Assembly: GCA_002506755.1 (NCBI GenBank)
Contig: DAYD01000021.1
Location: forward strand, 45,606 to 109,605
DNA length: 64,000 nucleotides
Reading direction: 5' to 3'
Origin: Euryarchaeota archaeon UBA462
GTDB lineage: Archaea; Thermoplasmatota; Poseidoniia; Poseidoniales; Thalassarchaeaceae
A model generated the notes under the pieces. The model ran no database searches, had not been told where the DNA came from, and saw nothing but the letters and a program-made list of their open reading frames with translations. Every line of letters begins with the position of its first letter. Position 1 is the first letter of the stretch. Positions 35,701 to 43,161 of this stretch are shown piece after piece. The position numbers and the translations under genes were made by a program.

Positions 35701-38440
35701 AATAAATCCGATGAACGGCTCAGACTCATTGAACAACCCTGATGGAGATGGTTTCGACTTCAATAGGAACGGTGTACTAGAATTGGAAGAATCTTTCGTA
35801 AATTGGCTGGAGTATCATATAAAGTCTGAGATAATCCTAACCAACTCAACCTTCACTGGTCAGAATTACCCACAAAACATGACAACTATGCTGGCACACA
35901 ATTCTTGGGAAGGGCTCGCACAAAATCCATTCGGAACTATGACCGGAGCTAACTATCTATCACTATGGGAAGGCCTCCCAACAGAAGACATTGGATCCGC
36001 GGACCCACTCAATACTGACTCTGATAATGATGGTATGCCTGATGGTTGGGAGGTATTCCACTCAAGATGGAATCTATTCGATGCAGATTGGACGCTTAAT
36101 CCAGTAAATGGGGGAGATGGCTTGGGTGATCCAGATCTTGATGGGATGTCAAATTGGGCCGAATATAATGCAATAGACAGCTCTTCCAGCGAGACCGATC
36201 CTACCATATCATCTCCACAATTCTACTTGACGGCAGCCGCAGGGGCACTTATTGAGACTCCATGGATAGGGGCAGAATCCGCTTTGTCCTTTGGACACTT
36301 TGTGTCGCCAGAGCAATTTGAAATTACTGGTAATTCCGGAGATCCAAATAATCCGGATACTGATGGCGATGGATTATTGGATGGGGTCGAGCTAATTTTC
36401 ACAGCATGGAATTCCACTGATGGGGTTTGGACAATGAACCCCCTAGTTCCAAATGATGGGATTTATGACTCAGATGGAGATGGAATAAGGGACATTACAG
36501 AGCTGAATCTGACATCAAATCTTCCAATTAATGGGGAATCCTTTCCCTTTGGTGCACCAACTTTCGGTGACGAATCCAGACAAATTAATCAAATAGCATT
36601 TGAAAATAGAATTTACAGAATTTTGTTTAGTAAAGAGGGAAGGGCTGAAATCGCCATGGACCAATATTTAGAATGGAAATCAGGATTCCCTCCCAAGCCT
36701 ATGCTACAAGCAATTTTTGGAATCACCGACCCTAATAATCCAGATACTGATAGAGACGGTATGAGTGATGGGTACGAATACTGGTTTTCTGAATGGAACC
36801 TAGAAGAAAACAGCTGGACCATGAATCCTCTATCGGACACTGATGTAGATGTCGACTCTGACGAGGATTCATTCGATTGCAACGGAGACGGGGAAATAAG
36901 TGACTCAGAGTCTTTCGATAATTTGGCAGAATACGACTCAAAATGGTTTGGAAAGAGATTGGAGATAGGTAATTTTCCGAATGGTACAGAACCGGTTTCA
37001 TATGGCCAAGATGCAGTTAATGCTCAAATGGAAGAGATTGGCTCAAATGAGGAAGAAGCTTGGCGGCAACTTTACCAAATATTCTCCACCAAAAGTCCAG
37101 AGTCTTCTGACAAGGTAGGTTTAGTGAACCAATTCGACCCGGATAACTTCAACAAGTCATTAATCGGAATTAGTGATCCAACCGATGATGATTCGGACAG
37201 GGATGGGATGCCCGATGGATGGGAATACTGCTTCTCTGTTTATGGCGAAATTTTGCCCGTCAATTCGTATAGATGGTCTCTAAATCCTGTTAATCCTCTT
37301 GATATCAACTATGATCCAGATGGCGATGGATGGTTAGATAGGGATATACTCGACACCCCTGCTATACAAGGAGAATGGGAGAACAGGCAATTTAATAGTT
37401 ATTCAGAAAACCAGCAGATAACCAACGGGGCAAGCTCCCTTTACTTCACCAACATCATGGAATTTGAAAACGGCACACTCCCACTAGAGTCAGATTCAGA
37501 CTCGGACTCAATTGTAATGACTCCAGTTTTCCAATCGGGAGTAGTTGTGGAATATTTGCAAGATATGAGCCTTACAGACGGGAGAGAGCTGTTCAAATAC
37601 GGGACAAACCCATTGGATAATGATACTGATGGCGATATGATGCCAGATTTTTATGAATTTTACAGAGGTTGGAACGAAACCAATGATAATTGGTCCTCTT
37701 ATCTCAAGATCCAAGTACAATGGTTCGAGGTAACTCCTGGAAATTGGAAACCTATTGATTTCTCCGATGGAATCATCACTAGGCCATTACTTGATTGGAC
37801 TTGGTTTACTCATGACCCTACAGACCCAAATGATGCGATACTAGATGCGGATAATGATGGAGAATGGGATTGCTCTGCAACCGAATGTGAATACATCCCT
37901 TACAATAACTTTCAGGAATACTATGCCGTAGTCAATACAACTCTTTCTTCACCCTCAAATGTTAGGGCAGCATCTCTTTATGATTGCTCAGGTTTTGATG
38001 TGGAGGAGTGGTGGCAACTTAGAGAGACTCTATTGGGAACTTGTTCTGGGACTAATTCGATTCTCTCTAACTACCTCAAAATAAACAAGATAAACGACCA
38101 AGACACCTTGTTCGCCTTGGTGGTAGATGATAATGACCTTAGTTACCAGGGAGTGAATTCAAGCAATGACGTTATCCATCTTAATGGGGGATGGACAGAT
38201 GAATACAATCGAGTTGCTGGCGACCAATTCCACATTCCCAATCAAGGTCTAGGGGAGTACGCCTTCGGTTGGTGGATTCTAGACATAGACGGAGATTTGA
38301 TTGCCGATGGCACTGATCCTACAAAGTGGGATACAGATGGGGATTGGCTAAACGATTTCTTCGAAATTAACGATGACCTTCTTGATGGGGTGAGGGGCAA
38401 CAGTGGATCGCCCATCAGGTACGACGATAGGACAACATGA
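32735..38440 (+). CDS. Giant secreted Asp-rich repeat (TSP3-like) protein with propeller-like centre
   Basis: A 1901-aa exported protein with a signal peptide (RRKQTALLISLLILSSLAFIS) and no C-terminal membrane helix. About a dozen copies of a calcium-type unit close to DPNNPDTDGDGMPDGWE occur from residue 140 to the C-terminus, e.g. at bases 33152, 34940, 35156 and 35360 onward, separated by Trp/Asn-rich linkers of 60-150 residues, often with LDPNDPND and DADGDGLS companions. Residues about 385-720 instead show GTxxG-type beta-propeller-like strands (VGTKYGITAID, IGTDIGLIGWN, LGTGGGLHQV). Each Asp-rich unit resembles thrombospondin type 3 repeats, so the protein is probably a rigid calcium-loaded fibre or adhesin. 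No enzyme motif seen. How it is retained at the cell is unclear. Confidence 0.8.
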   Translation: MRRKQTALLISLLILSSLAFISQTRPQSPVSSTDPNLAEGTESPVTDQDGDLIPDIYEVIFGEDFTVESENYEASIKGLNPSDSTDNSTDNDKDGLTALQEYCWPYTLDNCFENRDGLTGKPPEDTASGLREYLDPRVSDTDGDGIPDGYEVYMCTEGGLYKSDPNDPLNPNNFWECRYFDPLDPSDKMADFDRCEADFSWGCGDGFDFNGDGSIDEGELFTNTEEYQFGIPDDWITERDGLWCWGTIQGLEENSCQTLYERPTGESGWMGTDPRFSDSDYFYWDEIQPSQLEILGDGIPDGWESHHGLDPLNASDAILDSDLDGWDQNRDGIITQDVTTGTSQWGESFSNFEEYLVDFDDSSHVTPGLRGTKLYSQSEQLIFDHSTAVSLGDPAVHSIVPDQARERLLVGTKYGITAIDPFRGYTSDFYFSPGIELNSMIYHEIGDSDTLVVATNVGIHTIPLENGLPLMEAMETREIGSINVIMPLNSESSQIDFLFMGGENVWRSRLAQDTSLENSEITFLETLSSMLHESNATVLSAGHATVLGRTPLLLIGTDIGLIGWNTTDGQEDSSRPWWIFDRITAEDYVTENILDSRKTSMVNTIFVEETNQGSDVVWLGTGGGLHQVIMDLIISQPKESFNNERMLNMEGLVSGENEIHSILPQEGMIVIGSQNGTWCLEGGADGILGPDRNQTTMPGLVTSLAKLERNGEEWVFAGISPGRFMNIAPMDPHSHDSDLDGMPDGWEFAYGLDPTDPFDASRDADDDGVSIGNSGAFGFDRLWSNLDEYRFSGSSFLGLNGTDPRVSDTDGDGLSDGEEYWGWFIEPSNFDCHYLNDEYVCSSEIGQSAEDVHMGGWLGSGSSGGSDRSTDPTNPDTDGDGMPDGWEIKHRRWVGDVYTGGNEWTLDPNDPNDATEDADGDGLSNICEYEWERLREDSISSGIKSHGESPRYIENWTATDPNNKDSDSDSLPDGWEARYSCNWPASNSGINPMNGSDSLNNPDGDGFDFNRNGVLELEESFVNWLEYHIKSEIILTNSTFTGQNYPQNMTTMLAHNSWEGLAQNPFGTMTGANYLSLWEGLPTEDIGSADPLNTDSDNDGMPDGWEVFHSRWNLFDADWTLNPVNGGDGLGDPDLDGMSNWAEYNAIDSSSSETDPTISSPQFYLTAAAGALIETPWIGAESALSFGHFVSPEQFEITGNSGDPNNPDTDGDGLLDGVELIFTAWNSTDGVWTMNPLVPNDGIYDSDGDGIRDITELNLTSNLPINGESFPFGAPTFGDESRQINQIAFENRIYRILFSKEGRAEIAMDQYLEWKSGFPPKPMLQAIFGITDPNNPDTDRDGMSDGYEYWFSEWNLEENSWTMNPLSDTDVDVDSDEDSFDCNGDGEISDSESFDNLAEYDSKWFGKRLEIGNFPNGTEPVSYGQDAVNAQMEEIGSNEEEAWRQLYQIFSTKSPESSDKVGLVNQFDPDNFNKSLIGISDPTDDDSDRDGMPDGWEYCFSVYGEILPVNSYRWSLNPVNPLDINYDPDGDGWLDRDILDTPAIQGEWENRQFNSYSENQQITNGASSLYFTNIMEFENGTLPLESDSDSDSIVMTPVFQSGVVVEYLQDMSLTDGRELFKYGTNPLDNDTDGDMMPDFYEFYRGWNETNDNWSSYLKIQVQWFEVTPGNWKPIDFSDGIITRPLLDWTWFTHDPTDPNDAILDADNDGEWDCSATECEYIPYNNFQEYYAVVNTTLSSPSNVRAASLYDCSGFDVEEWWQLRETLLGTCSGTNSILSNYLKINKINDQDTLFALVVDDNDLSYQGVNSSNDVIHLNGGWTDEYNRVAGDQFHIPNQGLGEYAFGWWILDIDGDLIADGTDPTKWDTDGDWLNDFFEINDDLLDGVRGNSGSPIRYDDRTT

Positions 38441-38479
38441 GCTCAATCATTTCATTTGTCACCTCCGCCTGTCAAAGCC

Positions 38480-38965
38480 ATGGAGGACGAATCGCGGAGC
38501 ATCCCCAAACCACACGCGGAGACAAATGAGAAACTCCTCTTTCTTAGGGAAAACATGGTACACCTAACTGGACAACTCAGTATGCCGGTAATTGAGGTTG
38601 CCTTAGTAGTGTCCAAGTTTATCAGGATAGTATCGGACTCTCTCCGTGAAGCTGCAAATTCCACAGGAGAAAAAATCCCGGATAGCATCCTTTCTCCAAT
38701 CCCCCTTAAAGCACCTGATATTGAAGCAAAGGATGACTCAGGAATTCACACATTTCCTTTGGACAATCTAATCGGTATGGTCGATCAAGACAGAATGGAT
38801 ATTTTAGACACATTAATTCGGAATGTAGTCAATGAGAGCGAGCTAGAGTTCATTCACACATTACAAGAACTTAGACAATGGGAATTCCAGATTAGAAATC
38901 AGCTCTCAATGGTCTCTGGACCAGGGGGGTTGTTCAGTCCTTTGGATCTTCCAGAGGATTTCTAA
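38480..38965 (+). CDS. Hypothetical helical protein (161 aa)
   Basis: The frame opens at TTG 38456, but ATG 38480 is the better start (161 aa). The product is soluble and mostly helical, with a central stretch VEVALVVSKFIRIVSDSLREAAN and a C-terminal helix ESELEFIHTLQELRQWEFQIRNQL. No domain recognised. It lies 39 bases after the giant Asp-rich protein on the same strand, and its stop overlaps that of the convergent small membrane protein. Confidence 0.55.
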   Translation: MEDESRSIPKPHAETNEKLLFLRENMVHLTGQLSMPVIEVALVVSKFIRIVSDSLREAANSTGEKIPDSILSPIPLKAPDIEAKDDSGIHTFPLDNLIGMVDQDRMDILDTLIRNVVNESELEFIHTLQELRQWEFQIRNQLSMVSGPGGLFSPLDLPEDF

Positions 38966-39297
38966 TCATACTCAGATCGTGAAGAAGCGACTATTCCGCT
39001 AGATACCCACCATGCATCAGCAATTGACCAGACGTACAGAACAGGCCAAAGAACTAGCGAGAGAATTAGCGGAAATTGTATAAGAAACCAGTCAAGCGCT
39101 TTTCTGTGCTGCCCATTGAAGTGCTGTCCTAGAAAAACACCTGGGACCAATGCCAAAGCAACCGCAAACAGAGGCCTTATTGTCCCCCATGGTCCTATTC
39201 CTCCGCTGATTTCGTACCAAATAGCCGATATGACCCCTGCAGTGCTCGAAGAGAGGCTTTCTTCCCCCTCTACTTCAACGACATACTCTTCTGTCAC
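38962..39297 (-). CDS. Small integral membrane protein (111 aa)
   Basis: GTG 39297 start; no upstream Met codon exists in frame. After an acidic, Ser-rich N-terminus there are three hydrophobic segments: IRPLFAVALALVPGVFLG, FLIQFPLILSLVLWPVLYVW and a shorter one before the end. The segments are separated by a His/Lys-bearing loop (HFNGQHRKALDW). I recognise no family. Its stop codon overlaps that of the preceding convergent gene. Confidence 0.55.
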   Translation of the reverse strand: MTEEYVVEVEGEESLSSSTAGVISAIWYEISGGIGPWGTIRPLFAVALALVPGVFLGQHFNGQHRKALDWFLIQFPLILSLVLWPVLYVWSIADAWWVSSGIVASSRSEYD

Positions 39298-39447
39298 GAC
39301 CAGTGGAGAGAAGGTGGACAGAAGAATATGACGTACGATATGTATTTGAAAATAAGAAAATTATTATTTCATCTCATAACCACCATACTAAGGACACGCT
39401 TTACCGGATTCCTACCGAAATCCCCTACGGAACAGTATGTCAAGCGC

Positions 39448-39963
39448 TTAATCATCTAAGCTCATGGTTCTTCTGCCCTTACCGTCAAACCATTCTGCAG
39501 GGGCCCCCTCTTTTCCCATAGAGACCTCATCGCCTATGCTTCTGGGAATCGTACTCCTTCCTCCATGCCAAGTCTGTTGTTCCAGCCACAATCCTACATC
39601 TTCTCCCTCTAGCAAAACTTCGATAGTACCTCCGAGAGGTCTCTCCCCTAGAGTGAATGAGATTTTCCCTATCGATGCCGATTGCCGAGATATCGAGAAA
39701 GATGCCAGATTATCCGAAGAGTCCATAGCCATTGAATCCAATGCTGTGTCAAGAGTCCTATTGTCCCTGACTATTGACAGTAGAACGTCAAGAGAATTCG
39801 CAGCCCCAGATATCAAAAAAGACTCCCTAGTTGACGGAAACTCAGTTTGATCAATGATCAAATCTGAATTCCAACAAGGAAAAATCTCCTTTATCGATCT
39901 AACAACCTTGTCAGGGTCTTCATAAGTCTCCACGATCGATGATACAGTGATTTTTGGCTCCAT
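39448..39963 (-). CDS. UPF0201-family archaeal protein (COG1931-like)
   Basis: A 171-aa cytoplasmic protein. The order matches the archaeal UPF0201 family: an opening strand with VETYEDPDKVVRSIKEIFP, a middle segment LLSIVRDNRTLDTALDSM where the family has LR-x-Q-x-ILDTAR, then FSISRQSASIGKISF (family: F-x-L-N-K-Q-A-A-x-x-G-K-x-S-F) and the terminal ERPLGGTIEVLL (family: PLGPI-V). The fold is ribosomal-protein-like, and the family is thought to bind RNA, but the function is unproven. It extends about 30 residues beyond the family core, with a Trp/Gly-rich tail. ATG 39963. Confidence 0.75.
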   Translation of the reverse strand: MEPKITVSSIVETYEDPDKVVRSIKEIFPCWNSDLIIDQTEFPSTRESFLISGAANSLDVLLSIVRDNRTLDTALDSMAMDSSDNLASFSISRQSASIGKISFTLGERPLGGTIEVLLEGEDVGLWLEQQTWHGGRSTIPRSIGDEVSMGKEGAPAEWFDGKGRRTMSLDD

Positions 39964-40054
39964 AATGCCACCAACAGAATTGGACTAATAGTGGTATTCT
40001 TTAACACTCGATCGTCGCGAACAATTCAAACCAAAATTTGGAAGGGGGACGTAT

Positions 40055-40795
40055 ATGGCAGAGCGTTCAGAGGCAATCACTGCCGCTCTAATTGTTCTCC
40101 CTAACATGTTTCTATTCTCATTTAGAATTGTCTCTTCTGAATTAAATGAAGCCCTTTCAAACGATTTATTTTCTGAGTTAATGGCCCATTCAGTTGCAAT
40201 CCTTATTGGAATCTTAATGGCTTGGAGGTATCGTTTTATTGATGATCACGAATACAGGAGGTCAAAGACAATCAAGGGCCTCTCCAGGACATACAAACTT
40301 GAGGACAAAGGCCTATGGGAGAAGGGAGATTCAGCGATACATAGGCTGGAAGCTAGAGCTTACGCGGATTATAAGGGAAGAAGTGGCAAAACTGCTATTC
40401 AGAGGATGCAGAGCAGTATTGGGGCAATAAATCGTGAGGAAATAGAAGTGGAGGCTTCTCAAGATACTCAACCATATCAAATCAACATCGAAGGATTGGA
40501 AGACGAGTCAGATCGGTCAGAAAAGACTGAGAAAGGGACTCTATTTTCTAGAATAGCTGGATTCTTTGAAAAAGCCGTGGAAAGGTCTGCATCACGCAGA
40601 CTTGATCGTCAGGTCAGGAATGAAAGCACAACTAAAAAAGATGAATACGAATATCCGGAATTAGAAAATAATTCCGATTGGGCCATTCCCAAGGAGGCCA
40701 TTAACAGGCAGAAAGCCAAGCTATGTTTGCAGTGCTCAACATACAATGATGCGGATACTAGCTACTGCTACACCTGCGGTTCTTACATCTCTTGA
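40055..40795 (+). CDS. Membrane protein with C-terminal zinc ribbon
   Basis: A 246-aa protein: two hydrophobic segments near the N-terminus (residues 9-27 and 44-60), a long charged helical cytoplasmic region, and a C-terminal zinc ribbon with C224, C227, C238 and C241. An upstream GGAAGGGGG serves as ribosome binding site for ATG 40055. No family recognised. It ends 50 bases before dnaJ on the same strand; co-transcription with the chaperone gene is likely. Confidence 0.65.
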   Translation: MAERSEAITAALIVLPNMFLFSFRIVSSELNEALSNDLFSELMAHSVAILIGILMAWRYRFIDDHEYRRSKTIKGLSRTYKLEDKGLWEKGDSAIHRLEARAYADYKGRSGKTAIQRMQSSIGAINREEIEVEASQDTQPYQINIEGLEDESDRSEKTEKGTLFSRIAGFFEKAVERSASRRLDRQVRNESTTKKDEYEYPELENNSDWAIPKEAINRQKAKLCLQCSTYNDADTSYCYTCGSYIS

Positions 40796-40845
40796 ACGGG
40801 GAACGGTTGATAGGACCCCGTTATGAGCACAATATAGGTGAGGTG

Positions 40846-41988
40846 ATGGCCGAGAAGCGAGATTACTACGAGGTTCTTGGCGTGGAAAGGGGTGCATCAG
40901 AATCCGTGATCAAGAACTCCTTCAGATCTCTAGCTAGAAAATTCCACCCGGACAAGAACCCCGGGGATGATGAGGCCGAAGCAAAATTCAAGGAAATTCA
41001 GGAGGCATACGCAATTCTTTCCAATCCACAGGAAAGGAAAAAGTACGACACATATGGTCACGATAGGCCCGGAGGTTCGCCCTTTGGATCTAGGGGGTTC
41101 CAAGGCGTGGATATCAGCTTTGATGATCTATTTGGAGGGGGATTTGAATCTATATTCAGTCAGTTTTTTGGAGGATCCACGAATAATTCTACCAGAGGTT
41201 CAGATTTACTAATAAGGCATACAGTACCATTTCAAGCATCAATGGATGGTATGGAAGACGAAATTGAGATAGAAGTCATGAAAAATTGTTCAAAATGCAA
41301 TGGCTCTGGATCGAAGGAGAAAGGTGGATCCAGAACATGTCCATCATGTGATGGAAGGGGAAGGATAGATCAGATTTCGATGGTTGGCCCTTTTAGGCAA
41401 AGGGTAAGGACAGAATGCTCCTCGTGCCGCGGTTCGGGTAGAATTGTCACTGACCCATGTAGTAAATGTAAGGGAGATGGAAGAGCACATCAGCCAATTA
41501 AGGTGAAATTTACAGTCAATCCTGGGGTGATGAATGGTACAAGATTAAGGATGCGTGGACAGGGAGAGTCATCATCGACATTAAATGGTGAAACCGGGGA
41601 TCTATACATCGAAATTGATGTGGAACCCCATCCTTGGTTTGAAAGAGATGGTCCCGACCTATTGATGGCGCTGCCCCTAAGTTATGCTGACCTTGTACTT
41701 GGAACTGTAGTGGAGATTCCACACATAGATCATGAAATTCTCAAAATTAAGGTACCCTCTGGGTCCCTACCGGGTGAAACAATTTCTGTGCATGGAAGAG
41801 GACTTCCAAGTAATAGGGGGATATCTAGACGAGGCTCAGTAACTGCGGTTTTAAAATTAGAGATCCCAAAAAAGCTGTCCAGATCAATGAAGAATAAGAT
41901 CAAGCAGATTCGTGATGAGATGGACAAAGAACTCCCGTCTTTAGAAGATAGAATTAGTAATGATGCAAAATCACGAAGGAGAAATTAA
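40846..41988 (+). CDS. dnaJ: DnaJ (Hsp40) type I co-chaperone
   Basis: The open frame begins at TTG 40792, but ATG 40846 follows a GGTGAGGTG ribosome binding site and starts exactly at the family N-terminus (380 aa). Order: J domain with HPD (34-36), Gly/Phe-rich linker (RPGGSPFGSRGFQGVD), four CxxCxGxG zinc-finger motifs beginning at C148 (CSKCNGSG, CPSCDGRG, CSSCRGSG, CSKCKGDG), and the two-part client-binding C-terminal domain. It stimulates DnaK ATP hydrolysis and binds unfolded protein. dnaK and grpE are not nearby. Its stop is one base from the stop of the convergent gene. Confidence 0.95.
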   Translation: MAEKRDYYEVLGVERGASESVIKNSFRSLARKFHPDKNPGDDEAEAKFKEIQEAYAILSNPQERKKYDTYGHDRPGGSPFGSRGFQGVDISFDDLFGGGFESIFSQFFGGSTNNSTRGSDLLIRHTVPFQASMDGMEDEIEIEVMKNCSKCNGSGSKEKGGSRTCPSCDGRGRIDQISMVGPFRQRVRTECSSCRGSGRIVTDPCSKCKGDGRAHQPIKVKFTVNPGVMNGTRLRMRGQGESSSTLNGETGDLYIEIDVEPHPWFERDGPDLLMALPLSYADLVLGTVVEIPHIDHEILKIKVPSGSLPGETISVHGRGLPSNRGISRRGSVTAVLKLEIPKKLSRSMKNKIKQIRDEMDKELPSLEDRISNDAKSRRRN

Positions 41989-41989
41989 T

Positions 41990-43099
41990 CTATTCCGATT
42001 CATAGCTAAGTGAATTGCGAGGAGTTGCTGCTACAGGATTCCCCCCGACCATTCCAGATATGTGAATATTAATGTTTGATGGGGCCCCCGATATCATCAC
42101 CCTGAGAAAGACGGTCGTATGCTCTTTCAGATCCCCAATAAAGACCTCATCTCCCTGAAACATCATCTTCGGCTCCACACTTTCAATCGGAATATCTCTC
42201 CCAAGCGGGGAAAAAAATCTAATTGCAGCCATCTTCCACTCCTCAGTTTGATTCTTTATACCAACTAGAACAGACCTACTCCTCCCTTTGAATCTCCATG
42301 CGCAGACCTCCAATCCGTCCGTAAGGTGCCTGACTTCTGGGTCCCCAAATTCCATTATGACTGACTCCCAAGATTCTTCAGAGAGTACCTTGAGTGAGGA
42401 CCTGATTTTATCTTGGTCCTCTGATGAGTCTGATTCATCCACAAATCTCATCTTGAGTTTGATAAGTGTACCCTTTTCATGTTCATCTATTATGAGGCTT
42501 TTTTTTGAATTACCGATGAAATTATGCCGATTCCACCACAACACCAAAATTAGTGGTGAGATTAGAAAAACTCCGGCAAAAATATAGAATGGCATGAACC
42601 TCCATGCAAGATCAACAAATCGACCTTCAACGTCTACTAAGCCCCGATTACTGATCGTGAACCTGTATTCGAGCTCTTCGCCATATCCCCCCAATCTCTC
42701 TATTCGGATAGCATGTATTCCATCATCCAATTCAATTTCTCCATCAGATTCGTTGGCGAATTCTACTATTGCCCAATTAATCTGGTCCAATCTCTGTATG
42801 CTGATTGTCACATTGCCCTCTGGCTTTATCGAAAAACCAACAACTGTCCAATTATCAGAGGACACGTTTATTGCAATAATATCAATTGAATCATTCAATC
42901 CAAAATTTCCCAGATAAGTCCCATTTGAGTCGGATATTCTATGCCATTCCGGACCAGCCCCACTACTTCCCCAAAGATAATTCGGAGAGTCACCCACCTC
43001 TTCGAGATCAACAATATTGATCTCAAGCTCTTCAGACTGTAATGATGGAGTTATTACGACTAAGGCGATACTAATCAGTAATGCTCGGTACCCCCTCAT
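41990..43099 (-). CDS. Signal-peptide/single-TM protein of unknown function
   Basis: Start is ATG 43099 (GTG 43105 also possible, 371 aa). Signal peptide MRGYRALLISIALVVITPSLQS; an exported beta-rich domain to about residue 165; a membrane helix FMPFYIFAGVFLISPLILVLWW; then about 180 cytoplasmic residues with charged helices (DESDSSEDQDKIRSSLKVLSEESW) and beta strands. No family recognised. It diverges from arcS, and the starts are about 60 bases apart. Confidence 0.6.
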   Translation of the reverse strand: MRGYRALLISIALVVITPSLQSEELEINIVDLEEVGDSPNYLWGSSGAGPEWHRISDSNGTYLGNFGLNDSIDIIAINVSSDNWTVVGFSIKPEGNVTISIQRLDQINWAIVEFANESDGEIELDDGIHAIRIERLGGYGEELEYRFTISNRGLVDVEGRFVDLAWRFMPFYIFAGVFLISPLILVLWWNRHNFIGNSKKSLIIDEHEKGTLIKLKMRFVDESDSSEDQDKIRSSLKVLSEESWESVIMEFGDPEVRHLTDGLEVCAWRFKGRSRSVLVGIKNQTEEWKMAAIRFFSPLGRDIPIESVEPKMMFQGDEVFIGDLKEHTTVFLRVMISGAPSNINIHISGMVGGNPVAATPRNSLSYESE

Positions 43100-43161
43100 G
43101 TGCACCCCGAGAGCATCTAGGTCTTAGAATCCTTCAAGCGAAAAGTGTCATTCCGGAGTCT

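Noticed and set aside
33150..38370. Short DNA repeats in the Asp-rich protein, considered as CRISPR or tandem DNA repeats
   Set aside because: They are in-frame protein repeats with varied codons and linkers of 60-150 residues, not constant-length repeats and spacers.
38452..38688. 78-aa antisense ORF opposite the 161-aa protein
   Set aside because: No ribosome site and no domain; the plus-strand frame is longer and ends at a tightly shared stop as elsewhere here.
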